NCBI GenBank assembly: GCA_028551475.1
Contig: CM052354.1
Span: forward strand, 9,941,172-10,005,171
Source of the DNA: Casuarina equisetifolia
Lineage: Eukaryota; Streptophyta; Magnoliopsida; Fagales; Casuarinaceae
DNA length: 64,000 nucleotides
Direction of reading: 5' to 3'
Each line of letters opens with the position of its first letter. Positions within the stretch are counted from its first letter, which is position 1. Both the position numbers and the translations under genes were made by a program. Below, piece after piece: positions 24,524 through 35,879 of this stretch. The notes beneath the pieces are model-generated. The model searched no databases, was not told the origin of the DNA, and saw nothing but the letters and a program-made list of their open reading frames with translations.

Positions 24524-25210
24524 TGATGGAAAAAACGACGTATAAAGTTTCCCACTTTGATTGAACCTATGAGGAAATACTAAAACACCAACGATGTATT
24601 CGAATCACAAGTAAAATAATCAAATCACAGTCAACACAAAAGAATTTCTACGTGGAAAAACTCCTCCAATGTAAAGGATAAAAAACCACGGGACCGATCA
24701 CGGAGTCCACCCAAATCTCCACTATATCAATCGTTAGGATACAACCCAATCAAGTCCTTAACAATAGCAACAGGATAAAGATTTACTGATTCAACAACAA
24801 TAGAATCACCAATAAATAGTGAAGAACAAGTTGTAAACAACAACTTAACCAAGAAAAGTTGGAGAAATATCACCCAGATTTTCGACCACAATCTGCTGAC
24901 TTCAAGAGCTCCAAACGACAATCCAACCGTTCACAATGAAGAACACCCAATCCCGAACCTGCTGACAAAAAATCAGCTCAATCGGACCACGGATCGTCCT
25001 TGATCAAACGTTTGATCAACTGCTGCGCAGGGCCTCTAATTCCTGCGAAATTCTGCTCTTTTCTTTTCTCTCTCTCTTTTCTCTTTTGATGGCCACTCAC
25101 CTCTTCTCTTAAAGAAAAAATCCTATATTTTTTCTTTTAAACCTTAGGGCCACATTACCCTAATTGGACCCAATAATAAGTCCCCGAATATAGGCTGGAC
25201 CAACCCAACA
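24524..25210 (-). repeat. LTR (5' LTR of the minus-strand copia)
   Basis: Starts TGATGGA and ends CCCAACA on the plus strand. The primer-site complement GCTCTTGATACCA lies three bases inside its left end. It is followed by the target duplication CAAGT. Confidence 0.95.
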
Positions 25211-26719
25211 CAAGTCACCTTCACGGTTGGCTGCAGCAGAAAAGGAGGAATGACTTGGAATCCACTAACTAAAGTTGCTTTTTGATTGATGCACGCTTTT
25301 AATGAATTGAACAAATCAACATTCCACAGTAATCGCAACAGTAAACGATGATGAACGTTTTCCAATAATCAATTCCTAAATCCGGGTATAAATTAATATG
25401 ACATCACGTATTTTTCAAAAATCTATGAAAATATTAGTTGACTGTTAATTCTCATCATTTAGATTACAATATTAAACTATGATCACTATTCATAAAGCCG
25501 ACCCCTCAAATAACAACCCATCATGGTGCGAAAACCGAAAGACTCCGATTTTAAGTTTAAAATAATCATGAGCCTAGTTCTTCTGTGTGAAATCCCAGAA
25601 GCTCTCAAGAAGCCATTGCTAGCCGGGGGCTAGAACTCACCCTAGGGTTTCTTTCTTCAATAATTCAGGCGATAAAAGTACAGTTTGATGCTTTCCATTT
25701 CATTTAATTACTTTAATACAGTCATAATGTAATGTGGACAGCATAGCCCTTGGCAATATCAATGGACCGACGGAATCCAAGGCTTATATTATCTTCCATT
25801 CTACAATCAGTAAAGTTGCTTTTATATATACATGACTAGAAAAATCTCATTGACGACGAAATCAAAACAGTAAAAGATCACAAACATTTCCCAATAATCA
25901 TTTCCTATAGGGATAGTATTGGGCTTTCATCAAGGTTACTCAAAATTATGTAAACGAATCTACCTATCCCGTGCAAAAACAAAAATAACAACTTATTATT
26001 TGAAGATCTTATGAAAATATTTCTTGTTTGCCAATTTTAATCATCTAACTGTAATCAAAGCAAACTTTTAAGTATATAAATAATCAAATTAAGTGGTGTT
26101 CAACAAGACTCCTCTTTTAACTTGGAGTGATGCTTCTATAGATCATTTAATATAACGGTGATCCTAATAATTTATAAGGAAAACTTGGAAAACTCTAGTA
26201 AGTATTAGCACTTAAGTCTAAAATAATCTAATCTAAGTACGAATATACATCTATAGAAATTGTCCCAAATTTCGATTTCCTTTCATGGTTGCTCGTCTCA
26301 GCTTTTCTGCACTAACAAAATTAAATTAAATAGTAGCACGTCGACGTGAATCACGAGTTGCTTTACTTGCATCCCCTCTCGTGCTGCTTTGTGCGCGTGA
26401 CGTTTGAGTGGGCCCTACGAAGGACTTAAATGACAAACAAGTAAAAGAATACCATTGGCCGGGCGGGTCCACTGCTGCTCCCCATCCGCCGTTTGTGGGT
26501 CCATCGGTCACGTGGGCTCTTCATGGTGTCTGTTCGGTGGTGTAAAGGAGGAACAGAACTTGCAGTGGCTCATTTTATTCTGCTGTTTACAATCTACTCC
26601 TTTCATTTCCTTTGCTTCGCACCTGCTTGCCTTCATTCCCTTTGCCTTGCACCTGCTTTTTCTCTGCTGTTTACAATCTACAGCCTTGATTTCCTTTGCT
26701 TTGCACCTGCAAAAAATAC
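25211..26719. repeat. 5' flank of the CNL pseudogene at 26,720
   Basis: Non-coding. It continues the block cut by the copia element and matches 46,030-48,600 and 51,313-53,690. It includes the recurring 'TTTCTTCAATAATTCAGGCG..' block (about 25,640-25,800) and, near the gene, a G+C-richer stretch. The promoter of the CNL should lie in the last few hundred bases, but no reliable TATA box was picked. Confidence 0.6.
26577..26712 (+). repeat. Short tandem duplication in the CNL leader region
   Basis: The block CTGCTGTTTACAATCTAC....CCTTTGC..TGCACCTGC occurs at about 26,580-26,630 and again at about 26,663-26,710. An extra 'CATTCCCTTTGCCTTGCACC' copy of its second half lies between. The last copy ends eight bases before the start codon. 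The matching leader of the gene at 53,712 has one copy. Confidence 0.7.
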
Positions 26720-29700
26720 ATGGCTGAAATAGTTCTCTCTCCCTTCCTCCAAGTGCTTTTTGAGAAACTGTTATCCCGTGACTTCACTGACCTCTTCGGG
26801 GGACGAAAACTTAATAAGGATCTCTTACTAGACTTGAAGATGGAATTGATCTCTGTTAGTAAACTGTTGGAAGACGCGGAGGACCGGCAACATGTGGAGA
26901 CTAGAGTGGAAGAGTGGCTTGATGAGCTGAAAGATGCTGTGTATGATGCAGAGGACGTTTTGGACGAGATTGCTACCAAAGACTTACAAGTAAGGTACGA
27001 AACTACATCTCTAATTCTTTTAGGCCTTTCGCCAAGAAGATAGAGCCAAAGATAAAAGAAGTGCTTCGTAGACTGAAATATCTAGCAAGCAAGAAAGATG
27101 TTTTAGACCTAAAAGAAGTTGCCGGGGAAAAATCGTCCGAAAGATGGATCACAACTTCTTTGGTTGAGCAATCTGATACTTTTGGTAGGGATGCTGATAA
27201 GGAAAAAATAATAAACGCGTTGCTCTCGGATGGTGAAAGTGATAGGGAGAGAATGAGAGTGATTGCCATAGTTGGCATGGGGGGAATTGGCAAGACAACA
27301 CTTGCTCAACTTGTGTACAACGATGAGAGGGTAAAGAAGTATTTTGAACTTAAAGCATGGATATATGTTTCGGAAGAATTTGATGTGCGTGTTGTAACAA
27401 AAAAAGTTTTAGAGGAAATAGGTTCGCCAACTAATGGTGGTAGCGAGAACCTTAATGGGCTTCAACTTACTCTGTGTGAGAAATTGGGGGAAAAAAATTT
27501 TTTAGTTGTTTTAGATGACATGTGGGATGAGAATCCTAATAAATGGGAGCTCTTAAGTAAACCACTTAAATTTGGGGCACAACGAAGTGCCGTGATTATA
27601 ACAACACGCAATGAGGGCGTTGCATCAATCGTGCGTACGGTTCCAAGTCACTCTCTTAATAGGCTATCAGAGGCGGACTCTTGGTTGTTGTTTGCCAAAC
27701 ATGCATTTGACAATAATAACTCTAATATATGTCCAGAACTAGAAGTTATAGGTAGACAAATTATGAAGAAGTGTGGAGGTCTACCTTTGGCCATTAAGGC
27801 AATTGGACGTCTTTTGCAATGGAATTTAGAGGTTGATAAATGGGAGAAGATATTAGAAAGCAGCATATGGGATTTACCATGTGGCAAAACAGAAATTCAT
27901 CCAAGTTTAAGATTAAGTTATAAATATCTTTCTTCAAATTTAAAATGATGTTTTGCTTATTCTTCAATGTTTAGATATGATATTTTTCTTAAAGAGCATA
28001 TAACTTTATTTTGGATGGCTGAAGGTCTTTTACAAGAAACTAGAGAGAAAACGATGGAAGAAGTGGGACATGAGTATTTCCTTACTTTGGCATCTATGTC
28101 TTTTTTTGAAATAAGCCGGAAAAAATCACCTTTTAGAATGGAGGACTTTGCTGGTGAATTGACAGATTCAGTGCCATTTTTTGAAATCCATGATCTTTTC
28201 AGTGACCTAGCAAGGTTAGTGTCAGGGCAATTTGGTGGTAGACTAGTGGGTTGTCATTCTCATCAAATTACAGAGAAGACTCGTCATTTGTCTTTTATTG
28301 AAAAGGAATTTGTCATCATGAAGAAGTCCAAGGATTTGTATAAGGCTAAGCGGTTGCACACATTCTACCCAACAGGACCTACGGACCGTATCTACATAAC
28401 TAATGCAACACTTCATGATTTATTTCCAATGATGACATGTTTACGAGTACTCTGTTTACGTATTTGTATAAATGTCACCGAGTTACCTAAATCAATTGTC
28501 AAGATGAAGCATTTACGTTATCTAGATCTTTCAAGGACTGGAATTACCAAGTTACCTAATTCAATATGTAAGTTGTATAACTTGCAAACATTGAATTTGG
28601 CATGTTGTACAAAGCTTGCTACATTACCAAAAGATTTGGGAAGGCTCATTAATTTACGTTACCTTAATATTTAAGGAACTAACATAAAGGAGATGCAAAT
28701 AGATTTGGGTCAATTACAGCATTTACAAACACTACATAAATTTGTTGTTAGCAAACATAGCGGGGCTTGTATTAAGATGTTGGGCAAACTTACAAATCTT
28801 CAAGGAATGCTTTCTATTTCAGAACTTCAAAATGTTATGTCTCCTATGGATGCTTCAGAAGCAAGATTGAAAGATAAGAAGTGTCTTAAGCACTTGAAAT
28901 TTGGATGGGATGCATTAGACACCTTAGAAAATCAGGAATGTATACTCTATAGTCTTGAGCCTCATACAAACTTGAAAAGTCTTGTGATTAACAATTATTG
29001 TGCTAAAAGTTTTCCAAATTGGGTTGGACATCATTCATTCTCTAGGATAACAAACCTCCACCTAGAAAACTGTGAATATTGTAGTTGCTTACCACCACTT
29101 GGTCAATTACGCTCTCTACAGAAACTCTTGATTGTTGGATTAAAAGGAGTTGTTAAAGTGGATCTTGAGTTTTATGGCAATGTTTCTAAGCCATTTGAAG
29201 CACTAAAGATTCTTAAGTTGGAGCAAATGTTGAACTGGGAAGAATGGTCCTTTTGTGGAGCTAAAAATGATGGCGGAGTTTTTCCGCTACTTAAAGAGCT
29301 ATATATTGTATCTTGTCCAAAGCTGACAGGAGGATTGCCTGCCCGTCTTCCTTCTTTAGCCAAACTTGAGATCAGTGAATGTCCGCAGCTGGTAGCTTCA
29401 ATTCCAAAGGCTACTGCTATTCGTGATTTGCAACTAAGTTATTGTAACGAGGTTCTATTGAAGGAATTACCAAGTGGACTGCAAAGATTGAGAATTGCCG
29501 GGTTTGACTCACCAGAATGCCTTGCAGAGGCAACGGTCAATTGCAGCATTAGTCTTCAAAAGTTGACCATCGGGAATTGTATGAAGTTAGAGCTTTCAGC
29601 ACACCTAAATTTTTCATCTCTAGAAATATTGGAGTTGGATAATTGTGGTTCTCTAACGTCATTTCCATTAGATTTATTCCCAAAGCTTTCTTCCATGCGT

Positions 29701-30327
29701 ATTCGTGGTTGTTCGAATCTGAGATCTCTTACAATTTCAGAACAACATTCTCGTGATTTAGCCATCAAGGGACTAGATATCCGTGATTGCTCTAATCTTG
29801 TATCTTTTCCCGAACAGCAACTTCGTGTCCCCAACCTTGAATTCTTTTTCATCACACAATGTCCAGAAATTGATTCGTTTCCCCAAGTGGGCCGTCCATG
29901 CAATTTGAGTCGTATTTGGGTCAGCGATTGTGAGAAGCTCTTTGCCAACCGGATGGAGTGGGGTTTGGCGGAACTCCCTTGTATTAGATATCTGGGAATC
30001 CGTGCAAAATCGGCGGATGTGGTCTCCTTTCCGGAGCCAGGGTTACTGCCTTCCGGTCTGACCGAACTTTTCCTCGGGGGATTTCAGTATCTGCAATCTT
30101 TGAACAAGGAAGGGCTTCAACACCTCATCTCTCTTGAAGAATTGCAACTCCGAGATTGTCCTAACCTCAAGTGCATACTACAAAACGAGTTGCCTGCCTC
30201 ACTTTCTACCATTCGGATCTGGATATGTCCTTTGTTGAAGAAGCAGTTGCAGAGCAAGAAAGGAGAAAAACAGCGAAAGATACCTGACAGAGTTGACTTA
30301 TTTATTGATGATGAATATATTGGATGA
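26720..30327 (+). pseudogene. CC-NBS-LRR (CNL, R13L/RPP13-like) resistance gene, full-length pseudogene
   Basis: Intronless CNL of about 1213 codons if undamaged. CNLs detect pathogen effectors in the cytoplasm and trigger cell death. The start ATG (26,720) gives MAEIV, as in the gene at 53,712. Visible parts: Rx-type coiled coil with DAEDVLDEIAT; P-loop GMGGIGKTT (27,274-27,300); kinase-2 FLVVLDDMWDE (tryptophan typical of CNLs); RNBS-B VIITTRN; GLPLA; an IHD in place of MHD; then some 20 degenerate LRRs and the end LFIDDEYIG. Lesions: about 34 bp lost at 26,989/26,990 between two GTAAG words (frame change after DLQ); CGA to TGA at 27,946-27,948 in the RNBS-D region; TAA at 28,672-28,674 in an early LRR. 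The rest of the frame is clean, so inactivation is recent. Confidence 0.93.
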
Positions 30328-32399
30328 GCTAGAAGGCTTCACGAGTTGCGTTTTCTGTTATATAATCCGCCCATCATTCTGAAAGCGACAGGCAGATGTT
30401 CAGCTTTTACAGTTAGGTAATAGTTCTTTTCGGTCCATTAATTACAATATGCTACTTGTTTTTTATACTAACGTTCTTAAACTTCTCATTTTTTCCTGGT
30501 CTAAAACATTTTATTAATCACACTAGTTTTCTTTCATTTAACACTAATTTAATTTTTTCTTTCCTTATGTTTCATTAGTTGCACGGAAGATAGTCTTGAT
30601 AGTTTCCCTTTTTCTTTTCTTGTTTTAAATTGCAACACGTTTTATATCTAGTCCGCTCAAAAATGCAGCATGTTTTTCTTTTGCATAATCTTCTTATGTT
30701 AGTGTTTTTGGGGTATTTGTACACCGGCTAAATATTCGAACTCTATAATAGTCTTTGAAACATTAAAGCATTTGTGTTTCTATTGGATAAGTATGTTTTT
30801 GGTTAATTCGTTTATGGGATAATGTTAACACTTTGGTCTTTTGTTCATCTCAGGGAGCTATCTAGTCTTTAATGAGTTATGGAAGCTAATGATTAATGAG
30901 GTAATATTTGATGAGAATTGTTTAACGCCTGTCAATTCTTCAAATCCGTCGTTCCAGTCTAAATAAAGAAGATTATATGATTTTCTTGTTGTTGCCAGCA
31001 AAAATTGCTAAGAAGTTTTTGTAGAACTAGAGATGCCTGGATGCTTCTGAATTTAAAGGTTTGATTTTGTGATCTATGTTTCTGGAGGTCTCTCTCTCAT
31101 TGCCTTTCCTAATATTCCTTGTATTTCGTTCTACAGTGTTAGCTTTCATGGTAGGGAACCTCTTTTTTCATAGGCCCAGAACTGAAATTGTGCAGTTGCT
31201 GTCTCTGAGTCTTCTTCTTTAGGTGGGAACGTTTCTCTCATAAAGGGGTCCTTTCTTTACTGTCAGTGGAGCTGGGCTTGCATTGCAACCTCCCACCATT
31301 TTTCTGAGTTTGGACCATTTTAAGGCAAAAGGAAACATGTAAGGAGATTATTTGAATTAGGCACTTCGTTTCCCAATACTTTCCTATGGTTTCTCGCTCA
31401 CAATTAAGCCATTTGTTCAACATAAGAAAACAAAACACTGCTATATGTGTAGTGAAAAATTAAGCATTACCTTCAATATCTAGTAACTCAAATTTTACCT
31501 TAATTTACTGATAAGGACGCTTTGTCATTTCTATTGAATAGGTATGGAAAGTTTGGTGGCTATTACCTGAAGTTCTGAGGTGGTTGGAAGTCAAGATAAG
31601 AGACTTCATTTTTGTCTGAAGTGAAGTTTTAGATTACTACACAGCATCTTTTCTCCCCAAATTTTTGAATGTGACAAAAGGTAATCAACGGTAATAGGTA
31701 TTTTCTATTGGTAATTTTTTATTTTTGTGAACAGTCTCTTTCTTGAGGTTATTTGACCTGAAATGATGCTTGTCTACATTATTGATCAAAAGAATCTCAT
31801 AATCTTTGGATCCTCAAAGCATGCTTTGAAGTAAAAGCCCAAAAACGTAAAATACCATGACCCAACATATCTTACAACCAAGAAGCCGACCTGAGAAATC
31901 AGGAAGGTCCTCTTTTGCAGATGCTATCAGTTAGTAGCAGGTCTTACAAACACATTGAAAGAGCTTAGGAGAAAGAGGGAGGAAGTGTATAAACGTATAA
32001 TGATGTCATTTTCAACCATTAGTAAAGACACCAAAAACGTAGTGGTAAAATACTGATCTCAAATTTGCCAATAGATTAGTTCACTCAAGATAGCAAGGTA
32101 TTCTTGCTTGTTGTCAAGACCTAGAATAGTAGATATAATTCCTCTCCTAGGAAATGAAAATTTTCAATAAATTTGGCACTTTATAGTACAAACATACTCT
32201 GACAATGAAGCAGCATGCATCATTTCGTTCTTTCAGTTGATAAAGTAGCAGAGAATGTGCTCTTAGGAGATTGAGATTGCGAACTAAAGGCCAGTGCTCG
32301 GAATTCAGGTCGGACGTGACAGCCATGTGGCTACCCTGGTGGATGATCGGTTGGTTCTAAAGAGAGCGAACCACACCCTATGATGCAGCAATAACTCTC

Positions 32400-32690
32400 C
32401 GTTCATATAGCAGCCCGAGTTTCGCACTGAACGGGAAGGAAGTGGCCTAAAGGAGTAGCCGTTGACTCACCTGCAACCCATCAACCGGAGCTGGTCCTCT
32501 TGTTCGTAGCAGGATTCTTTTGTTTGTATAAAGCAGCGTGTATTTTCATTGGAAAATTTTGAGATGGTCTATTATGGTTTTTCTTTCTCTTTGTAAAGTT
32601 TGCTGTAATTTTTTTTGATTCAGTCGATCTCCAATCTTCGTTTTCACTTCGTTCCACCGAATTCAACACGGTATCAGAGTGGGAGGATTT
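32400..32690 (+). mobile_element. Ancient LTR-like relic with primer-site remnant, copy 2
   Basis: Same arrangement as near 10,300-10,600: GTATAAAGCAGCG at about 32,527, then CACGGTATCAGAGTGGG at about 32,667. It was carried along by the segment duplication. Very old fossil, edges unknown. Confidence 0.45.
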
Positions 32691-35043
32691 ATCCTCCATG
32701 TTTTTCCTGGTTCGTTGAAACCGCAAAATTGCAGGCTTTGTTCAAACTACAATCCCTCATTTTCTTTATGCTCCGTTTTCACTACGCAACGAGTAAAACC
32801 TCTGATTTACATGCAGAGATACTGCTTTGTCCACCAACTAAGCTTCCGTGAAACTCCATGATCATACAGCCATCAAAAAAGCTGTTTGTGGCTCATTCTT
32901 CTCTCCCATTACCGTTCTTAAAGCGCCAAAAATGTGACTGCTCGGTTTCCTGGACACATCACGGGACGATTTTATTTTTTATATTTTATTTTTTTAATAG
33001 ATAGGAGTAAGAAGGTTAAAGGATTTATTAAGAGAAGAGACTCGAATCCCAACTTCCTATGTGATAGAGCTCCAGGATGACACTGACTTGACAGGAGTAG
33101 AGTATTTTATAAGATGATCGATTTTTAAATAAACAAAATAAATTGTTATATGGAGAAAAATAGAAAAGAAAAATATTTCATTACATGTTGAGAGTAATGA
33201 TATATAAAGAAAAAAGTTGCTATTAGGATAAGCATGTCCAGCACATAACAAAATCTCAAATCATATGTATCTGAAAAGATGTTTTACTTGTTCCTTGAAA
33301 AAGTCATGAAGATGAGTTTTTTCAAAAAGGATAAAATTCTAAACCTTCTTTTCTTAATACTTATGTTTTCAATTTACATAAACAGATTAATGTAAACAAT
33401 TAATTATTTTTTCAACTTAATTTCATATCATACACATTATTAAAATGGACTCATTTGCTCTAATAAATAAAATTTAAGGCATCACAAAGATTTATTTCTT
33501 ATAAAGCCATTCAATGGTCAACAAATTTAAAAGGCGCCTAGACATTATTTCCTGCCGAAGTCATGTATTTTCTATCAAATTATTTTGTCTAAAGATGGTG
33601 TAATAATTCCACTATCTGTACAAATAGTATTTCTCTAAGAAAATTACTCCCTAAAAGCATTCCCTAAACCTAATCTTAAAATCTTATCAAAGAAGTTTCA
33701 AGCAGATTAAACAATATTGATGGAGCCCATGAAAGGATTGGCTAGCCATGAAATGGTATAAAAACAAGTGCTTTTCCAAACACTTAAGTCTTAAAAAGAA
33801 ATTAAATATTTCCTTCTTAGATGTTACACAATTCATATATTTTTTTAAAGATTAATTTGTAAAAAGAGAAATAATATTTTTTATCATTAAAAAATCAAAA
33901 CAAGATGTAAATAATATGTGGTGTAACTATTTTTAATATATCCAGTCTCAAGTATGGGAAAAGTCTATCCATAGATATTTTTATTAACAAAAAAAAAGAT
34001 ACCATACTTTAATTTAAACTTTGATAATATGTAAAAAATTAATATTTATTTAAAGTTAATATTTGAAACAAACATGCGTTTCATTTTATCAAAGACATTA
34101 TAATAAAATTTAAATAATATGACGCATAGTTGGTAACTCTGTGCATTTTCTTTCAAGCTTTGCGGTAGTACACTTCGCAAATGCAGTGAGTATTCGGCTT
34201 CACTCAATTAAGAATCGGTGTTTTGAGTTAGAATTCCTTCTCTGTAAGTATACCTTCTACTCCATGGATGTTGTCACGGCTTTGTGGAGCTATATCCATA
34301 ACCAATCAAGGCTTGTGGGCCTTTTTCTTTTTAGATGTAGGCAATGAATCTCACATTGCTAAAGTGTGAGTTTGTGGAGAAATTTATATGTTAACAATTA
34401 TCCTCTTGAACTAGCTTTTGTGGAAGGAGTAGACATTTTAATCCTTATTTTTCTAGAGCATCCATGTTACAGTAAAGTAGGCATTTGATGTCCTCATTTT
34501 ACTCCGTTTGGTGTTTTCGTTGGGCATCTACACAACTATTTTTCATGAATTATTTGACGATGATGTTTGTAGGAGCTAACCCTAAACTGAAAACAAAACT
34601 GTTATTAGTATTTAAAAAGAATGCATATTATCTAACCAAATATATTATGTAACAATCCCACTAGAAGATTTAAAATTTTGTTAATATGTTTTTTTTCCCT
34701 TTTATATTACTTAGCACAACCACATCAACATATGATGTATCACAAATGAATAAACTAATATGTTTTCTTCTTTTCTTTCTTGAGTCCATCAAATATAACA
34801 ATTCCTAATTTGTGATACATTGTTACTTTTCATGGAAGAAACATACCCAAAAATGACTAAACTAGGAACAAAAAAAGGCGGCAGCTTTATAGTCAATGTG
34901 ACCTATTCATCAACCATCCTTTTTAATTAGCTATACATTACTAATCCCTTAACCATCCTTCTCAACTAGCTATGCCTTGTTTATGATAATATGAGCTTGA
35001 GAAAGTATAATGAAACTCAATTGCTTGGAATAATTTCAATCAA

Positions 35044-35171
35044 ATATACTGTGCAATTTGTAATTTCGTAATTCTTGTAATTCTGGGATATGTCCCTATG
35101 CTTTTGTACACTACTTATTAATATACACTTACATTTCCACCAAAAATATATATATATATTGTGCAATTTGT
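35044..35171 (+). mobile_element. Short retroposon-like insertion with an 18-bp target repeat
   Basis: ATATACTGTGCAATTTGT (35,044-35,061) recurs as ATATATTGTGCAATTTGT (35,154-35,171) around 92 bp that end in an A-rich then AT tail. An imperfect 18-bp flanking repeat and a 3' tail are what a strongly 5'-shortened LINE (or a SINE) leaves. The inner 92 bp are too short to assign to a family. Confidence 0.5.
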
Positions 35172-35879
35172 GTTATTACATGTAACAAATATTCAACAAT
35201 TGATTCAAGTAATACAAGCAAATATAAATATCACACCATTTGGTTTAATCATTTTTTTATCCTTAAATCATTGTTGCTTTTCAATCCGCCATATATATGG
35301 ATGTTATCATTAGTGTTGTTGGCAATAGTATCTTTCTTTCTAGTCTTGTAAAAAAGAAAAAAAGAAAAAAAAAGGTAGCATTGGTGGTGGCTTGGGAGAA
35401 TTGAGTCCAAAGATGTATTCCATGAGGCTTATGCACTTTGGGCGGCTGTAATTAGGATATGTATGGTCAAAATTATGATTCATTTCGGGTGTGAGGTTGA
35501 AGCGCTAAAAAAGGTTTTGAATAGATTTTGGTCTTATTTGGTTGATTGTACACAATAAAAAAATCAATGAAATCTAATTGATTAAGAAACTACTAGTGAC
35601 TACGTTTTGATAAATAATCCTACAAGCTAATTGTGCTCACGTGGATAACCCTTTCACTAATTTATTAGAGTTAGCACAACTTTGTTTTGGATTTCACTAA
35701 AATCAATCAGGTTACTTTTAAATTATGCATAAATATAATCAAAATAAATTAAAAACTAGCCATGTGTGAATGAGTTCGCTGGGTACCTATTACACTTCAT
35801 TTGTACCCAACAAAAAGGACAACATTAAACAAGAAAATGATTCACTCAAAGACTTGAAATAAGGACATAAACAACAAAT

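Larger units (their letters stand above)
19711..25210 (-). mobile_element. Ty1/copia (Tork/Tnt1-like) LTR retrotransposon, nearly whole
   Basis: 5.5 kb between two LTRs of 688 and 687 bp, flanked by the 5-bp duplication CAAGT (19,706-19,710 and 25,211-25,215). It lies on the minus strand. The primer site (TGGTATCAAGAGC type) is beside the right LTR and the purine tract beside the left. The coding region (about 24,468 down to 20,446) has gag with a CCHC knuckle (CHHCGKMGHIKKNC), protease (DSGA), integrase with GKQKR-type linker and DDE core, reverse transcriptase (YVDDM) and RNase H, the copia order. It looks like Tnt1/Tork-lineage proteins. The LTRs differ by about seven substitutions and one length change (about 1%), which suggests about 0.4-0.7 million years. 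It is almost whole, with about one break. It split the ClpP-relic block after that block was duplicated. Confidence 0.96.
30328..35879. repeat. Duplicated CNL 3' flank, copy 2, and following AT-rich DNA
   Basis: 30,328-34,030 matches 57,368-61,550 and the interrupted 3635-12,030, with an LTR-like relic at about 32,400-32,690. 34,030-35,380 is AT-rich and has no partner that I can see. 35,380-35,800 is a copy of a 5'-flank block (GGCTTATGCACTTTGGGCGG..) that also lies at 46.3, 47.55 and 52.6 kb. No gene is supported. Confidence 0.7.

Noticed and set aside
26990-27050. GTAAGG after DLQ in the middle CNL as a possible intron donor that would rescue the frame
   Set aside because: The downstream sequence aligns directly with coding sequence of the sister gene at once, so there is no intron. 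The simple explanation is a 34-bp deletion.
34141-34347. 68-codon open frame as a small secreted protein
   Set aside because: There is no clear signal peptide or family match, and nothing comparable in the other flanks. Not supported.
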